The notes below the pieces were generated by a model that searched no databases, had not been told where the DNA came from, and was given only the letters and a program-made list of their open reading frames with translations. DNA of 64,000 bases, from positions 5,385,262 through 5,449,261 of the forward strand of contig NC_033623.1 of NCBI RefSeq assembly GCF_001540865.1, given 5' to 3'. This DNA comes from Ananas comosus. Its lineage: Eukaryota > Streptophyta > Magnoliopsida > Poales > Bromeliaceae. The position numbers and the translations under genes were made by a program. Below, piece by piece: positions 1 to 11,362 of this stretch (position 1 is the stretch's first letter; the number at the start of each line of letters is the position of its first letter).

Positions 1-462
1 TTATATATATAAATAATAGTATATATGAAGATTCAAAATTTCTAGAAAAATAAATTTCGTAATTTTCGAAATCATAGTAAAGGTCCATCAAGTGTAGCAC
101 TAACATGAACGGTCAAAATTCGAAACGACGTCCTAAAGAAAGGATGATCGATTTCAATTCAAGATCGGAGTTATTATTCTTTATCTAGGTAGTGAATATA
201 AATTTTTATTCAGAAAATTCAAAAACTTTCGATTCTTTTACACGTTAAACTAGCAGTATCCATCAGCCAGCTAAAAAATGTTTCAATTTGACCTTTGATC
301 GTATGAAGCGTAATGATGTTCGAAAAATTATTAAATTTGATTGTCTAAAAATTTAAAATGCTGTAAATAAATGTTAACGTATGATATGCTCGATTTGGAA
401 CTCTATCATCGAAAACATTTTGAGTACGGGCGATCGTACCAAATAGTATAGTAGCCCGGACC

Positions 463-503
<41 letters not shown>

Positions 504-533
504 ATATATTATATATATTATATGATATATATA
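463..533. repeat. (TA)n microsatellite, imperfect
   Basis: About 70 bp of alternating TA with a few interruptions, seen directly. It could form hairpins and is likely to vary in length. Confidence 0.9.
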
Positions 534-3393
534 GAATTGAGCTGAATACTTCTTAGAAGTATCACCCCTTTACGTGATGAAGTTTTAGCCTTTTAGATCT
601 ACTCTTGATTACTAAGAGCACTTGGATCAAACACTATATCTAACTACTACCACACCATCTCACTCACATTCCCATCCACATTGGATAAAAACTCAAAATG
701 CACCAGCCTTCATGGATTGTTTTTGAGAGTATTTTAGCCAACTCTACTCTATATACTTGTATGAAATACAAATATATATGTATATACATTTATACATATT
801 ATAAATATGTGTTACATAATATACACATATATGTATATATATATATATAATACAATATATAGCTACTATACATCTATAGTACGAGCTTCGGAATTGTAAA
901 TCTTTCTTCAATCTTACCTGTTCAATTAACGATTCATATTTAAATATGATTATAGGCAATATATGAAGTTTTTGAATAAAATTTTAGTGTTTTTAGATAT
1001 CTTTACTTCAGTAAATAAATTATATCAATATGGATGTGAAATTGAATAATTTTTAAATTTGAGTATAGGACTTTTAAATTCAGATCAAAATGTTAACCTT
1101 AATCTAGATAGTTCTAAATATTTTCTATCAATAATCTAAAGAATTAGATTTTTCTACACCGTAAAACTCCAAAATGCAAAGTAAGTCATTGAAAATTTAC
1201 CATTTTTGAAATCTTGTTGATATAAATAAACTTTGTCAAAAAAAATATAAAATATTATTTCTAAAATTATTAAATATCCATATTCCTTACTTTATATGGT
1301 ACTGGATCATTGATTTGAAACTATCTAAAATTAAAAACGAACTTATAGTACAAGTTACATGTAACATACTTTAAACTTACTATCTATAAATAAATAAGTG
1401 CATATATGTAATGTTTTTATATTTTTCAATAATCCTTCAATTTATCAATCGACTCATTTAAAATTTTCAATATATTTAATTTTAATATGGAAATCAAACT
1501 TTAAAAATTTAAACAATTCTATCATTTATTATCAAATTTAAAAATTATAATTAATCAAAACTTATTAAGTTAACATACACAAGCACATTCTATAAAATTT
1601 AGGAAAAAAAATCATTTTTTATATTTTAAATAAAACTAATTTTAAAATATTTTTAATTTTCACAAAGCTTGTATTGCCTAAAAATTTTTATTAGTATGAA
1701 TTTATATTTTTATATATATATATATAAATTAATTATTTATTTAGCTATTTATTTATCTGTTAATTTGTGGGTGATCGTATTCATTACCAACTGCTGCAGT
1801 TGGAACTATATATAGCCAATTTAGATAGTTCCAACAACAATATTTGTACCTTCTTATGCGGTTGCAACTACAAAAGTTGGATTCAACTACACTAAACCAA
1901 AAATAGGAATTGAGATTTCATGTATTTGCAATTGTAGTGCAGTTGTAAATATGTGCAACCATACGGAGTCTAATAGTTGATAATTAACAATGACGATAAA
2001 ATTAACTATTATATTATAGTATAATTTTATATGGGATCTCATAACATTGCGGTACGTATAAGTTTCCGTGACATGGCGTGGGCTGGTGGCTAGTAATTTA
2101 ATAAAAGATATAAGAGATCAATGAATTAAGATACTGGAGAAGAGGGCCGGGAAGGTTGCGGACGACCGACATCTATCACTTTGAGGATCCCCGACCATCC
2201 TTTAATTAATTGGTGTAATAATAAGGAAAAAAAATCAAATTTCTCCATAGATATATAAACAAAGAGAGATACATTAAGTCTTGAGTCTATATATTTATGA
2301 AATTTTATCATCAAATATATTAGAGGAAAACCTATATAAGAATTTCTAACCAACCAGATGTGATTATTATGTACATTAAAAAATATATAGATAGAGATTA
2401 GAGAGAGAGATTAGGCGGTCATACGTTTGAGTCTTCTGCATTGGTCCACAACATTAATTACCTGTATTGGAAATTTAGACATGCACCTTTTAATTTGTTT
2501 ACGGAAAACATGCTCAGGAGGCATTAGGCTAATGAAGCACATATGCATGCATATAGTAATTGAACACCCTAATTAAGAAATAATTCTTACCTTTTTGCTT
2601 GACAACAACCGTATATATACTGGAACAGATAATAGGTTTTCTCGCGTCATTATCAAGCATTAAACTTTTCCCAAGTTACTTTATAGTATCTAGAACAATT
2701 GATACTATTCTGAGGCAAATTATTCCTTTTTCCTTTTCAAAGACACCAAAAAATAATATTAAAGGCAGGAAGCACGTACTGGAACAGCTGAGAAATGGGC
2801 CATACGTGTATATCATTAAGGAAAAGTTAAGGATATTTAAGAATTACACCAAAATAAACTGAAGACCATCAAACTTACAGTTGTAGCTAGCAATTGTTCA
2901 AATCATTATATGAAAAAGCAAGTTATTATATATATGTATGTGTATCCAACAAGATCAGAAAATTAGATAATTCTGCGAAACACATTAGTTGAACATAAAA
3001 CTAAATTAGGTGAATTTCAAAACAAAAGTGTAAATAGCCTTCGGTTCAAGGCCTTCAAAGCTGGCATATTTCGGTATAAGATAAAAATTATATAAACTAT
3101 GATTTACTTTTAAGTTGACACTATCCAAACTGAGATTAATTAAAAATCTAATCTCCTCAATTTGTTTTTAATTTATTTTTTTATAGATTGGATTTGAATG
3201 CCAACTCAGTGTAGAAGAATTAGCTCTTGAAGTTCAACAATGCTTCCGTCAAGGTGCGGCATATTGAAGGAAAACTTATACATTTGGCACTGCGATTGAT
3301 CATATTGTTATCATGTGGGCGTAGAGTTTTCAATGGAAGATTGCAGTTAATTTTATGTTATGAATATGCTGTGTTTATCAAATTAATTTATAA

Positions 3394-3397
<4 letters not shown>

Positions 3398-3450
<53 letters not shown>
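3398..3450. repeat. (TA)n microsatellite, left of candidate MITE
   Basis: About 26 uninterrupted TA units directly abut the left inverted repeat of the candidate MITE at 3450-3589. Confidence 0.9.
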
Positions 3451-3452
<2 letters not shown>

Positions 3453-3586
3453 CATGTTGCAAACGCCAAACAATATTTGATCCTTTGAAATGTTTGAGTT
3501 GTTGGAATTGATCGATCATCCAATTACTTCATACAATATTTTGTTATAGCATATCTATCAAAGTTGGGAGGGGGTGTTGCAACATG

Positions 3587-3589
<3 letters not shown>
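3450..3589. mobile_element. Candidate 140-bp MITE flanked by TA repeats
   Basis: The segment begins TTGCATGTTGCAA and ends with its exact reverse complement, TTGCAACATGCAA at 3577-3589. Both ends abut TA runs, so a TA target duplication cannot be separated from the microsatellite. There is no coding capacity. This fits a small non-autonomous DNA transposon inserted at TA, but the superfamily is not recognised. An alternative is a cruciform-prone repeat created by microsatellite slippage. Confidence 0.4.

Positions 3590-3661
<72 letters not shown>
3590..3661. repeat. (TA)n followed by (GA)n compound microsatellite
   Basis: A TA run to about 3616 changes directly into about 22 GA units. Any reading frame across it is a translation of simple repeat. 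Confidence 0.9.
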
Positions 3662-3663
<2 letters not shown>

Positions 3664-3802
3664 GGCTACTATGCTATCGGAANTATTTGTACGATTGTCT
3701 TTACATTCAGAAGTAATTTTTGATTACAGAAATTCTAAATCAACAATCCATACAGTGAAATATTGTTTAAACTTGAAACATTTTAGAAACCAATTTCATA
3801 AT

Positions 3803-4980
3803 TGTGAGGGCTGAGAATTTTTGTGGTGTAATGTAACGACCTGATTCGCTAGCAATTATAACTCGTTCGGCCCAAACCACCGGCCCAAAATGCTTAAGCC
3901 CAGTTATCCGATGTAGGACTATTGGGGGGCTAGATTGCAATTTTGCAAAGTGTGAAAATGGAACACTTTGTAAAAAAGTTATCATTTTATGTGTGAAATT
4001 TTACAATTTTGGTGAGAGAAAGGATCTACATGAAAGTAGAATCAGAGGGGATCTTGTGACAAATTTCACAAAATTTTGGTTTATCTGTGTAAAATAGCGC
4101 CAAGATGAAATTTTGAGAAGGAATAATCTGAACGGGGGTTTCTTTGTAATTATGCGATGTTCCACGTACAATTTTGCATGAAACTCTTTGTGGAGGGGCT
4201 TGCCGTGCAATTGTGCGTGAAGGTGAGGCTTAGGCGGAATAGGGAGCAACTTGTAATTGACAAATATATATGATGTGGATCATATGTTATTAGAATAATT
4301 TATCTGCCATTGAATGATGACATTAGGCATGTGAAATATAGGTGAATATGTATGCCTAGACATGAATGGATGGAATAGGTTGAATTTCACTAGGAATATT
4401 AGTGAACTCAATAAGACTAAATGTCATGAAAGTCATGAATCCTAGGTGTGGTCAACTAGGATAAGAAAGAACATGATTGAGTATTGAATCTAGTGTGTCA
4501 TTGAATATAGGTGGGAAACATAGTGGTATAAAGACCATTTGGATTGGAATGTTATTAAATTTAGAGTCGGGTGAACCTAGGTGGGAAAGACATAGGATCT
4601 AGTGTTGTTGAACCTAGTTTACGAAACTTAGTAGTAGGATGAACACTTGGACATAAGAACATGAACCTAGAAAGGTTGTCTACGTTGGGTATAAATGTAT
4701 GGACTCTTGAGATTTGAAAAGTGGATTCTGAAATCCCCAGACTTACATTTGCGGGTATGTGGTTTTCCTCGCCCGGCAAGTGATTCATGACTGCGGGTAT
4801 GTGGTTCTCCTTGCTCAATAGTGATTCACGATTATGGGTATGTGGTTCTCCTCGTCCGTGAATGAATCGTGACCGCGGGTATGTGGTACTCCTCACCCAG
4901 CAGTGATTCATGATTACGGGTTTGTGGTTCTCCTTACCCGGTAAGAGACTTATGGTCAAGGGTATGTTGGTATTTTCTTC
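3803..4980 (+). mobile_element. Degenerate plus-strand LTR fragment
   Basis: The stretch opens with sequence like other LTR starts (about 3803, and TGTAACGACC at 3832). It then carries 'gaacctag' type repeats and, from 4699, a block matching the middle of the LTR at 56681-62307 (compare 60900-61170). It ends in a 41-bp minisatellite. No 3' terminus or TSD was found, so the boundaries are approximate. I take it as an old truncated LTR of the family that carries the 60-bp arrays. Confidence 0.45.
4751..4965. repeat. 41-bp minisatellite, about 5 copies
   Basis: The phrase GGGTATGTGGTTCTCC recurs with starts near 4751, 4793, 4834, 4875, 4916 and 4958, a period of 41-42 bp. Each unit also has a 'gtgattcatga' stretch. 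The ORF running across it only reflects the repeat. It occupies the position held by a 60-bp array in related LTRs. Confidence 0.85.
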
Positions 4981-5278
4981 TGTAACTTATCGGCTCCCCG
5001 GAGTGTCGTACCAACCTTGATCAAACAGATAAATGTGTGGTAACGTGAGCCTGGGGACATGCTCTGTATCCGGTCCCGAATGCTTTCGGGTTATTGAAAG
5101 GGACCCCGAATAGTGTTTGAGAGGTTTTAGCATTATCCAGCGTGAAAACGAACTCAAACTTGGGAAAAACTGCAATCTGGGCATTGTGTACCGGTACTGG
5201 GACCTGGTGCTGGTACCTGATAGAGATGCAGAGAAAGTCTGTTCTCGGGTTTGAGTTTACAGCCCTGCGTATCGGTAC
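4981..5278 (+). mobile_element. Plus-strand LTR U3 fragment interrupted by element 1
   Basis: The part from about 5100 to 5278 resembles the LTR that starts at 63165 (same 'ggttttagcat', 'aactgcaatctg' and 'tctcgggtttgag' phrases) and carries GTACCGGTAC-type palindromes. It ends abruptly at GGTAC (5274-5278), where element 1 begins. GGTAC is therefore the probable left copy of that element's TSD. The left boundary is uncertain. Confidence 0.5.
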
Positions 5279-5995
5279 TATCACGCCCCGAGACCGTTAC
5301 CAATTTGGGCCGGTTCGAGCACGTCGAACAGACGCCGAACGGACAGAGTTTCCCCTGTTCGCCCAAGACTCATCACATGTACATTTTCAAATAAGAAGTG
5401 CACTAGCGGAAACATACAATTACCGCTTACACGAGGGTAAGCAATAGCCATGGGTGAAAGAGATAGGAAACTAAACATTAAACTACACAAGTAAAATGAT
5501 TCGATTTTGATCACATACTAGCATCCATTCTTGCAATCAATATACCTTTATGATTCTCACATAATTTTTGCATTTCATTACATTACACATTTTTCCATCA
5601 TTTCTTTCTTTACATCACATTCACTTTCAACATAAACATTACATTCCTCTCTCTTTACATTACTAGTCATCAAGTACAAAAGATGAACATAGGGGTAGCT
5701 TCTAACAAAATGTAAACCAACTCCACTCGGGTGGCCTCTGTCTAAGGCGCGATACCTTTACCTCGATCACTCGCCGGCTCACTCGGTCCCGGCTCTGTGG
5801 AAATAGTGGGGTGAGAACTACAACGAAGTTCCCAGTGGGTTCGGCCCCAATCTCACTGACTTTCTCCCACTAGGACTAACTCAGGCATAATAGAAAGGAT
5901 AAGCTAAAATAGTAACCGATCTATAACATGATGCTAAGATGCCTGAACAATAAAGCAGGAAATATGCCCAACATAAATATGCAGATTATGCAAGT

Positions 5996-6085
5996 TCTTT
6001 GTTCTTTATTCTTTATTCTTTACACTTTGCTCTTTATTCTTTATTCTTTGCTCTTTGTTCTTTATTCTTTGCTCTTTATTCTTTA
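5996..6085. repeat. TTCTTTA/G 7-bp tandem repeat
   Basis: Roughly twelve imperfect copies of a 7-bp unit (ttcttta, ttctttg) lie inside the LTR. A shorter reverse-strand version is present in the element 3 LTR near 18241-18275, so the repeat is a family character rather than a local accident. Confidence 0.8.
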
Positions 6086-6512
6086 ATCTCACGGCTAACC
6101 CGGGGTTTTCGCCACATTAAACTTGCTTCACATTAAGTCCATCATCGCAGGAACTCACCCGCTAGGACCGTCCTCGGGTTTACTCCAACCCGTGATGCGA
6201 AAATTCCGGAGCGCATCGCCTGAGGGGGTGCGACCGCCCTCAAGCGTGGAACTCATAGCAAGTATGATCGAATCCTTAACTCTAAGGATTATAAGTTCAA
6301 TCATGACATTACACTAGCTCTAGTGTTCTTTACATCACTTTATGTTGCTAACTCTAGCAATCATTATTCTTTACATCACTTTACATGTCGCTATCTCCAG
6401 CATTCTTTGTTCTTTAGCCCCACTTTGCATCATCTCTCCTCTTTGTTCTTTTTGCCGCACTTTGCATTAACTCTAGTCATTAACATTTTCTTTGCATCAC
6501 ATTGATTCTTTG

Positions 6513-6816
6513 TGTAAGGACTGAGATTTTTGACAGTGCAACTAAACTCTCTGTTGATGATGTTTATGTGTGTAATTTAATTACATAAGCACTCGTCAAG
6601 TTTCAGGAGAAACTGAGCTAAAATGGAGAAGATACGCGATTTTTAGTTTTCAGTTAAGTGAATAGTAACTCCGGTTTTCCGGAGAAGCCACGGAGTAGAG
6701 TTGGCTTCTGGTGCGTATNGGCGGATCTGGCATACCCTGGGGTCAGGTTTGCAAAAAAAAAAAAAAAAAAAAATTTCCGCTGTGTTTTTAACCTAAAGGG
6801 ACCCCGGGGCGTGACA
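6513..6816 (+). mobile_element. 304-bp mini-LTR with TSD CTTTG
   Basis: It starts TGTAAGGACTGAG and ends GGGGCGTGACA, the same terminal sequences as the 2-3 kb LTRs here. It is flanked by a perfect 5-bp duplication, CTTTG, at 6508-6512 and 6817-6821. Inside are a single N (6719), a run of about 21 A (6752-6772) and no palindrome cluster. It is either an extreme deletion derivative or a miniature non-autonomous LTR. The A run and N suggest that the middle may be imperfectly assembled. Confidence 0.75.
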
Positions 6817-7944
6817 CTTTGCCTTACACTAACTCTAGTGTTCTTTACTTTACATTATCGAATGCCACTCGATCTATGTCTCATTGTGTCACTCTGTTCT
6901 TTTACCTCACTTGGGTACTCACATTTTCTCTCATGCGTACACATAGGGTTTCACATTAATAAGGTTCTCAACCATTCGTTAAGCAAGTTATACTCACAAT
7001 CATGCTACATCACATTCTTTTCTTTACTTTACCCTAAATGCATGCAACAATGTATATAACATATGTTCAATAGAATGACACATTAGGCATAGAAAAAAGT
7101 TCAAGGAGTTTGGAAAGCACCACCCACCTCTTATAGGTATAGGAAGGCGATTCCGATACTTTCTACACTCGACTAACCACCGCTTCGCGACCTACAACCC
7201 CAAATTAGAGCCAAATTAGGCCCTTTACACATGAACTATACTTTAACATTTTCGTTTCGCGAAAAGGAGTTTCCCACTGCGTTGGGGACACCCCCAATTA
7301 GGTTTTTAAGAGGTCAATTTGCTTCGGAAAAATCCTAGGGCAAAAGCCCCAAATTTGGTGCCCTAGCTCCAATCCATATATCAAACCTAGGGTTTGATCT
7401 CATTAGGACGCAAAAGAAGCTTCATTATACTCTAAGAAATTCATTCAAACCAACTCTAGGTTTATCAAAACCCTACTTAGGGTTTCACCATGAGAAGTGG
7501 TTGAAGCTCACCTTCAAGCTTCACCTCACTCAACAATATATGGTTTTGATCTCAAAAAGAAGCAAAAGAAAGCTTCAAACATAAAAGAGATTCAAACAAA
7601 ACCATTTCTAGGGTTTCTACATGAGAAGGATGAAAGCTTACCTCAAAGCCTTCCTTTCTTTGCTCCAAAGAGGAAGAGGAAGAAGTTGCTCCACTCCTTG
7701 ATCTTCTTCTCCACTTTCCTTCTCTTTCTTCTCCTTCCTTTTTCCTTCTTCTTCTCTTTTCTTCCTTCCCTTTCTTCTCTTCTTTGTCTTCCTAGAGAGA
7801 GAAAGAGGGATGAGAGAGAGTGAGAGGGTTAGAAATGAGAGAAATATCTCATTTCCCCTCCTACATAGCTCAATAGATTGCATAATTGCAAATAGGCCCC
7901 TCAACTTTCATGTTTTCAAATTGCCAGAACTGGGCAGTTTCGGG

Positions 7945-8180
7945 CTCGGGGACCGGTCTCCCCGACCTGGGACCAGTCCCAGAGGGCTCTCCCGCAGGCT
8001 GGCAAAGCTCCAGCCAGAAGCAACCGGTCTCTGCTTGGGGAACCGGTCTCTCGGGGACCGGTCTCTCCCACAGAGACCGGTTCCCGAGAGCTTGTTTTTT
8101 GGGACTTAGCCAAATTTTTGGCTGTCTCGTTTCTTTCGCGTTCGGGGACCGGTCTCTCCTACCAGGGACCGGTCCCCGAG
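7945..8180. promoter_or_regulatory. ACCGGT palindrome cluster, element 1 LTR
   Basis: Cores (ACCGGT, one variant ACCAGT) start at 7952, 7972, 8023, 8042, 8057, 8076, 8148 and 8168. The spacings are 20, then 19-15-19, then 20. Arms are GGG or GAG in most copies. The cluster lies in U3, upstream of the transcribed leader. It is duplicated at 9355-9590. The function is unknown. Confidence 0.85.
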
Positions 8181-8352
8181 AGCTGAAATTCTGCAGAATG
8201 CAAATTTTTGATTCTTTAGCTCTCGAAAACCTTCCACAACTCACTTTTACCACTTTAACACCTCCGGACTTTCCGAAATGTACCAACCTCGCACTTTGGT
8301 CAATTTGACTAAAGTTCGATATTTATTCGCCGAAGTTTTTCGGTATGTTACA

Positions 8353-8372
8353 TTCTCCACCCCTTAAAATAA
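8353..8372 (-). other. Polypurine tract of element 1, copy 1
   Basis: Directly next to the LTR start, the minus strand reads as a purine-rich run ending GGGGTGGAGAA. This is the expected plus-strand primer for an LTR retrotransposon. It is duplicated at 9763-9782. Confidence 0.8.
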
Positions 8373-8397
8373 TTTCGTCCTCGAAATTAACCATACC

Positions 8398-8970
8398 TTA
8401 ACTTGTCGACTCGAATAAGTGCGGATATTCCCGCCATACTGATTCCTCGAGCTCCCAAGTGGCTTCTCGCACCGCATGGTTGCTCCATTGAACTTTCACA
8501 TAGGGAATCCTACGACTCCGCAACTTTCGTTCTTCCCGATCGAGGATGCATACGGGTTACTCCTTATAAGACATGTCCTCGCGTAACTCCACGGGCTCAT
8601 ACTCAAGTACATGTGTCGAGTTGCGAATATACTTTCGGAGATTTGACACATGAAACACATTATGAACTCCCGTGAGTCTCGGTGGTAGTGCGAGCTTGTA
8701 AGCCACCGCACCCACACGCTCCAGTATCTCGAATGGTCCGACATAACGGGGACTTAGCTTCCCGCGGACCCCAAAGCGCTTAACTCCGCGCATTGGTGAT
8801 ACTCTAAAGAATACGCGGTCGCCAACCGCGAACTCTAAATCCTTTCTTCGCTTATCGACGTAACTTTTCTGTCGAGATTGCGCCGCCGCTAATTGTTGAC
8901 GAGCAAGACGAACCTTTTCCTCCGCCTCCCGTACCACATCCGGCCCAAGGGCCGCTTTCTCTCCCACGTC
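8398..8970 (-). pseudogene. Truncated Ty3/gypsy pol 3' end (duplicated copy)
   Basis: This is the C-terminal part of integrase plus the chromodomain-like tail, repeated from 9808-10380. It contains the linker, the GPY/F signature (GPFEILERVGAVAYKLALPP) and the HVLEYEPVEL stretch, then an in-frame TAA at 8557-8559 followed by the still-readable tail. It is cut at 8970 by the tandem duplication junction, so it lacks the catalytic core. It shares its nonsense codon with the longer copy, showing that the stop predates the duplication. Confidence 0.85.
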
Positions 8971-9762
8971 GCAAAAGAAAGCTTCAAACATAAAAGAGAT
9001 TCAAACAAAACCATTTCTAGGGTTTCTACATGAGAAGGATGAAAGCTTACCTCAAAGCCTTCCTTTCTTTGCTCCAAAGAGGAAGAGGAAGAAGTTGCTC
9101 CACTCCTTGATCTTCTTCTCCACTTTCCTTCTCTTTCTTCTCCTTCCTTTTTTCCTTCTTCTTCTCTTTTCTTCCTTCCCTTTCTTCTCTTCTTTGTCTT
9201 CCTAGAGAGAGAAAGAGGGATGAGAGAGAGTGAGAGGGTTAGAAATGAGAGAAATATCTCATTTCCCCTCCTACATAGCTCAATAGATTGCATAATTGCA
9301 AATAGGCCCCTCAACTTTCATGTTTTCAAATTGCCAGAACTGGGCAGTTTCGGGCTCGGGGACCGGTCTCCCCGACCTGGGACCAGTCCCAGAGGGCTCT
9401 CCCGCAGGCTGGCAAAGCTCCAGCCAGAAGCAACCGGTCTCTGCTTAGGGAACCGGTCTCTCGGGGACCGGTCTCTCCCACAGAGACCGGTTCCCGAGAG
9501 CTTGTTTTTTGGGACTTAGCCAAATTTTTGGCTGTCTCGTTTCTTTCGCGTTCGGGGACCGGTCTCTCCTACCAGGGACCGGTCCCCGAGAGCTGAAATT
9601 CTGCAGAATGCAAATTTTTGATTCTTTAGCTCTCGAAAACCTTCCACAACTCACTTTTACCACTTTAACACCTCCGGACTTTCCGAAATGTACCAACCTC
9701 GCACTTTGGTCAATTTGACTAAAGTTCGATATTTATTCGCCGAAGTTTTTCGGTATGTTACA
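8971..9762 (-). mobile_element. Partial LTR (U3 and leader) in duplication copy 2
   Basis: This repeats 7562-8352 nearly base for base: leader, ACCGGT cluster and the LTR start at 9762, followed by a second polypurine tract (9763-9782). It lacks the U5 half. It is part of the 1.41-kb tandem duplication, not an independent insertion. Confidence 0.9.
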
Positions 9763-9807
9763 TTCTCCACCCCTTAAAATAATTTCGTCCTCGAAATTAA
9801 CCATACC

Positions 9808-11362
9808 TTAACTTGTCGACTCGAATAAGTGCGGATATTCCCGCCATACTGATTCCTCGAGCTCCCAAGTGGCTTCTCGCACCGCATGGTTGCTCCATTG
9901 AACTTTCACATAGGGAATCCTACGACTCCGCAACTTTCGTTCTTCCCGATCGAGGATGCATACGGGTTACTCCTTATAAGACATGTCCTCGCGTAACTCC
10001 ACGGGCTCATACTCAAGTACATGTGTCGAGTTGCGAATATACTTTCGGAGATTTGACACATGAAACACATTATGAACTCCCGTGAGTCTCGGTGGTAGTG
10101 CGAGCTTGTAAGCCACCGCACCCACACGCTCCAGTATCTCGAATGGTCCGACATAACGGGGACTTAGCTTCCCGCGGACCCCAAAGCGCTTAACTCCGCG
10201 CATTGGTGATACTCTAAAGAATACGCGGTCGCCAACCGCGAACTCTAAATCCTTTCTTCGCTTATCGACGTAACTTTTCTGTCGAGATTGCGCCGCCGCT
10301 AATTGTTGACGAGCAAGACGAACCTTTTCCTCCGCCTCCCGTACCACATCCGGCCCAAGGGCTGCTTTCTCTCCCACGTCGCTCCAATGAATAGGAGAAC
10401 TACATTTGCGTCCATACAAGGCTTCAAATGGAGCCATCGCGATACTCTCCTGATAACTGTTATTATACGCGAACTCCGCCATCGGCAAGAAATCATTCCA
10501 GCCTCCTTTATAATCCAACACACATGCTCGAAGCAAATCTTCAAGGATCTGTATCGTCCGCTCCGACTGTCCGTCAGTCTGAGGATGAAACGCTGTACTG
10601 AAGTCGAGCCGTGTGCCCAACGCCTTTTGCAAGCTCTTCCAAAAGTGAGATGTGAACCTGGGGTCTCGATCTGATACAATTGACACTGGAACCCCATGAA
10701 ATCTCACAACCTCGTCGAGATAAACTTGCGCTAGCTTGTCTCCCAACCACATAGCGTGTATCGGCAAAAAGTGTGCCGATTTTGTCAATCGATCCACTAT
10801 CACCCATATCGCATCATGTCCGCCTTGCGACCGAGGCAAACCGGTAATGAAGTCCATCGCTATGTCTTCCCATTTCCAAACGGGTATGGATAGACTTTGT
10901 AGTTTTCCCGCCGAAAATTCGCGCTCAGCTTTAACTTGTTGGCACGTAAGACATTGCGCTACGAACTCCCCAATATCTTTCTTCATGCCAGGCCACCAAT
11001 AATGCACTCTCAAGTCTTGATACATCTTAGTGCCACCCGGGTGTATGCTATAGGGAGATTGGTGCGCTTCTTGCATAATTGCCCTTCGCAAGTCGTCATC
11101 CTTCGGCACGCACCAACGATTTCTAAATCGAAGTGCGCCATCGGCTCCAACACCAAAATCTTCGGCGTTGCCACTCTCAACTTCACCTCGAACCTTTTGG
11201 AGATAACGATCCGAAGCCTGAAGTTCTTTAATCCTCTCGAATAGGGTCGGTTGCACGATCAATGCGGCAAGAATGGCCGGCACTCCCGGCGCTACCACTT
11301 CCAAACCAAGTCGTTGCATTTCCTTGTGCAATAGCGGTTGAGGCGTGATTGCCGTAGCTAAA
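9808..11362 (-). pseudogene. Ty3/gypsy pol: integrase with chromodomain-like tail (element 1)
   Basis: The frame runs from the insertion of element 2 at 11362 down to 9808. In order it carries a piece just upstream of integrase, an HHCC zinc domain (HQSPYSIHPGG ... CLTCQQVKAE), the D,D35E core (WKWEDIAMDF, VSDRDPRFTSHFW, HPQTDGQSERTIQILED), the conserved [10 protein letters not shown] and ALYGRKC motifs, and the GPY/F domain. The family integrates reverse-transcribed element DNA; the chromodomain-type tail marks it as a chromovirus, most like Tekay/Del. One nonsense codon (TAA, 9967-9969) falls before the tail; the remaining 53 codons stay open in the same frame. Reverse transcriptase, RNase H and gag are missing because element 2 interrupts the gene at 11363. 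Confidence 0.9.

Larger units (their letters stand above)
1..3802. other. AT-rich low-copy intergenic DNA
   Basis: This stretch is strongly AT-rich, with many short TA runs and no open frame that resembles a known protein. Reading frames here are short and low-complexity, several of them translations of TA or GA repeats. It lacks the CCGG palindromes, leader and termini that mark the LTRs in the rest of the window. I read it as the non-retrotransposon flank of the nest. A single N lies at 3683, just after the GA repeat. Confidence 0.6.
5279..8352 (-). mobile_element. 3' LTR of gypsy element 1 (minus strand)
   Basis: Read on the minus strand, the LTR starts TGTAACATACCG at 8352, next to a polypurine tract, and ends at 5279 with CGTGATA, one base changed from the usual CGTGACA. 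Its own length is about 2765 bp once the 304-bp insertion at 6513-6816 and its TSD are removed. Modules seen in order on the sense strand are the ACCGGT cluster (7950-8175), a pyrimidine/purine leader with a GGTAAGCTTT site (7641-7650), the CTCCGGAG-like box (about 6210) and the two-stem module (5812-5880). The left flanking 5 bp are GGTAC; the matching right copy is not in the window. Confidence 0.8.
7562..8970. repeat. 1.41-kb tandem duplication, copy 1
   Basis: This segment is repeated head to tail at 8971-10380. It spans the middle and start of the LTR, the polypurine tract and the 3' end of pol. The only differences I see are an extra T in copy 2 near 9150, a G/A change (8035 versus 9446 region) and a C/T change (8953 versus 10363). 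The junction shows only GC as microhomology. Identity is near 99.8 percent, so it is either very recent or an assembly duplication. Confidence 0.9.

Noticed and set aside
3584..3814. Frame across the TA/GA microsatellite
   Set aside because: It encodes IYIYIY and RERERE only and crosses an N.
4561..4959. Repeat protein with 'ENHIPAVMNH' units
   Set aside because: The repeated peptide is the 41-bp minisatellite read in one frame; there is no conserved start and it lies in an LTR remnant.
7380..7480. Telomere-like AAACCCTA motifs
   Set aside because: Scattered single copies of the common plant telo-box in LTR leaders, never a tandem array, so not interstitial telomere.
7638..7904. Basic Lys/Glu/Arg-rich frame in the LTR leader
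   Set aside because: A translation of the GA/CT-rich leader; the same composition appears in the leaders of other LTRs in different frames.
7870..8308. Overlapping open frames of 65-140 codons on both strands over the palindrome clusters
   Set aside because: They recur wherever the GC-rich ACCGGT repeats occur, in several frames at once, and translate the repeat; no start context or homology supports a protein.
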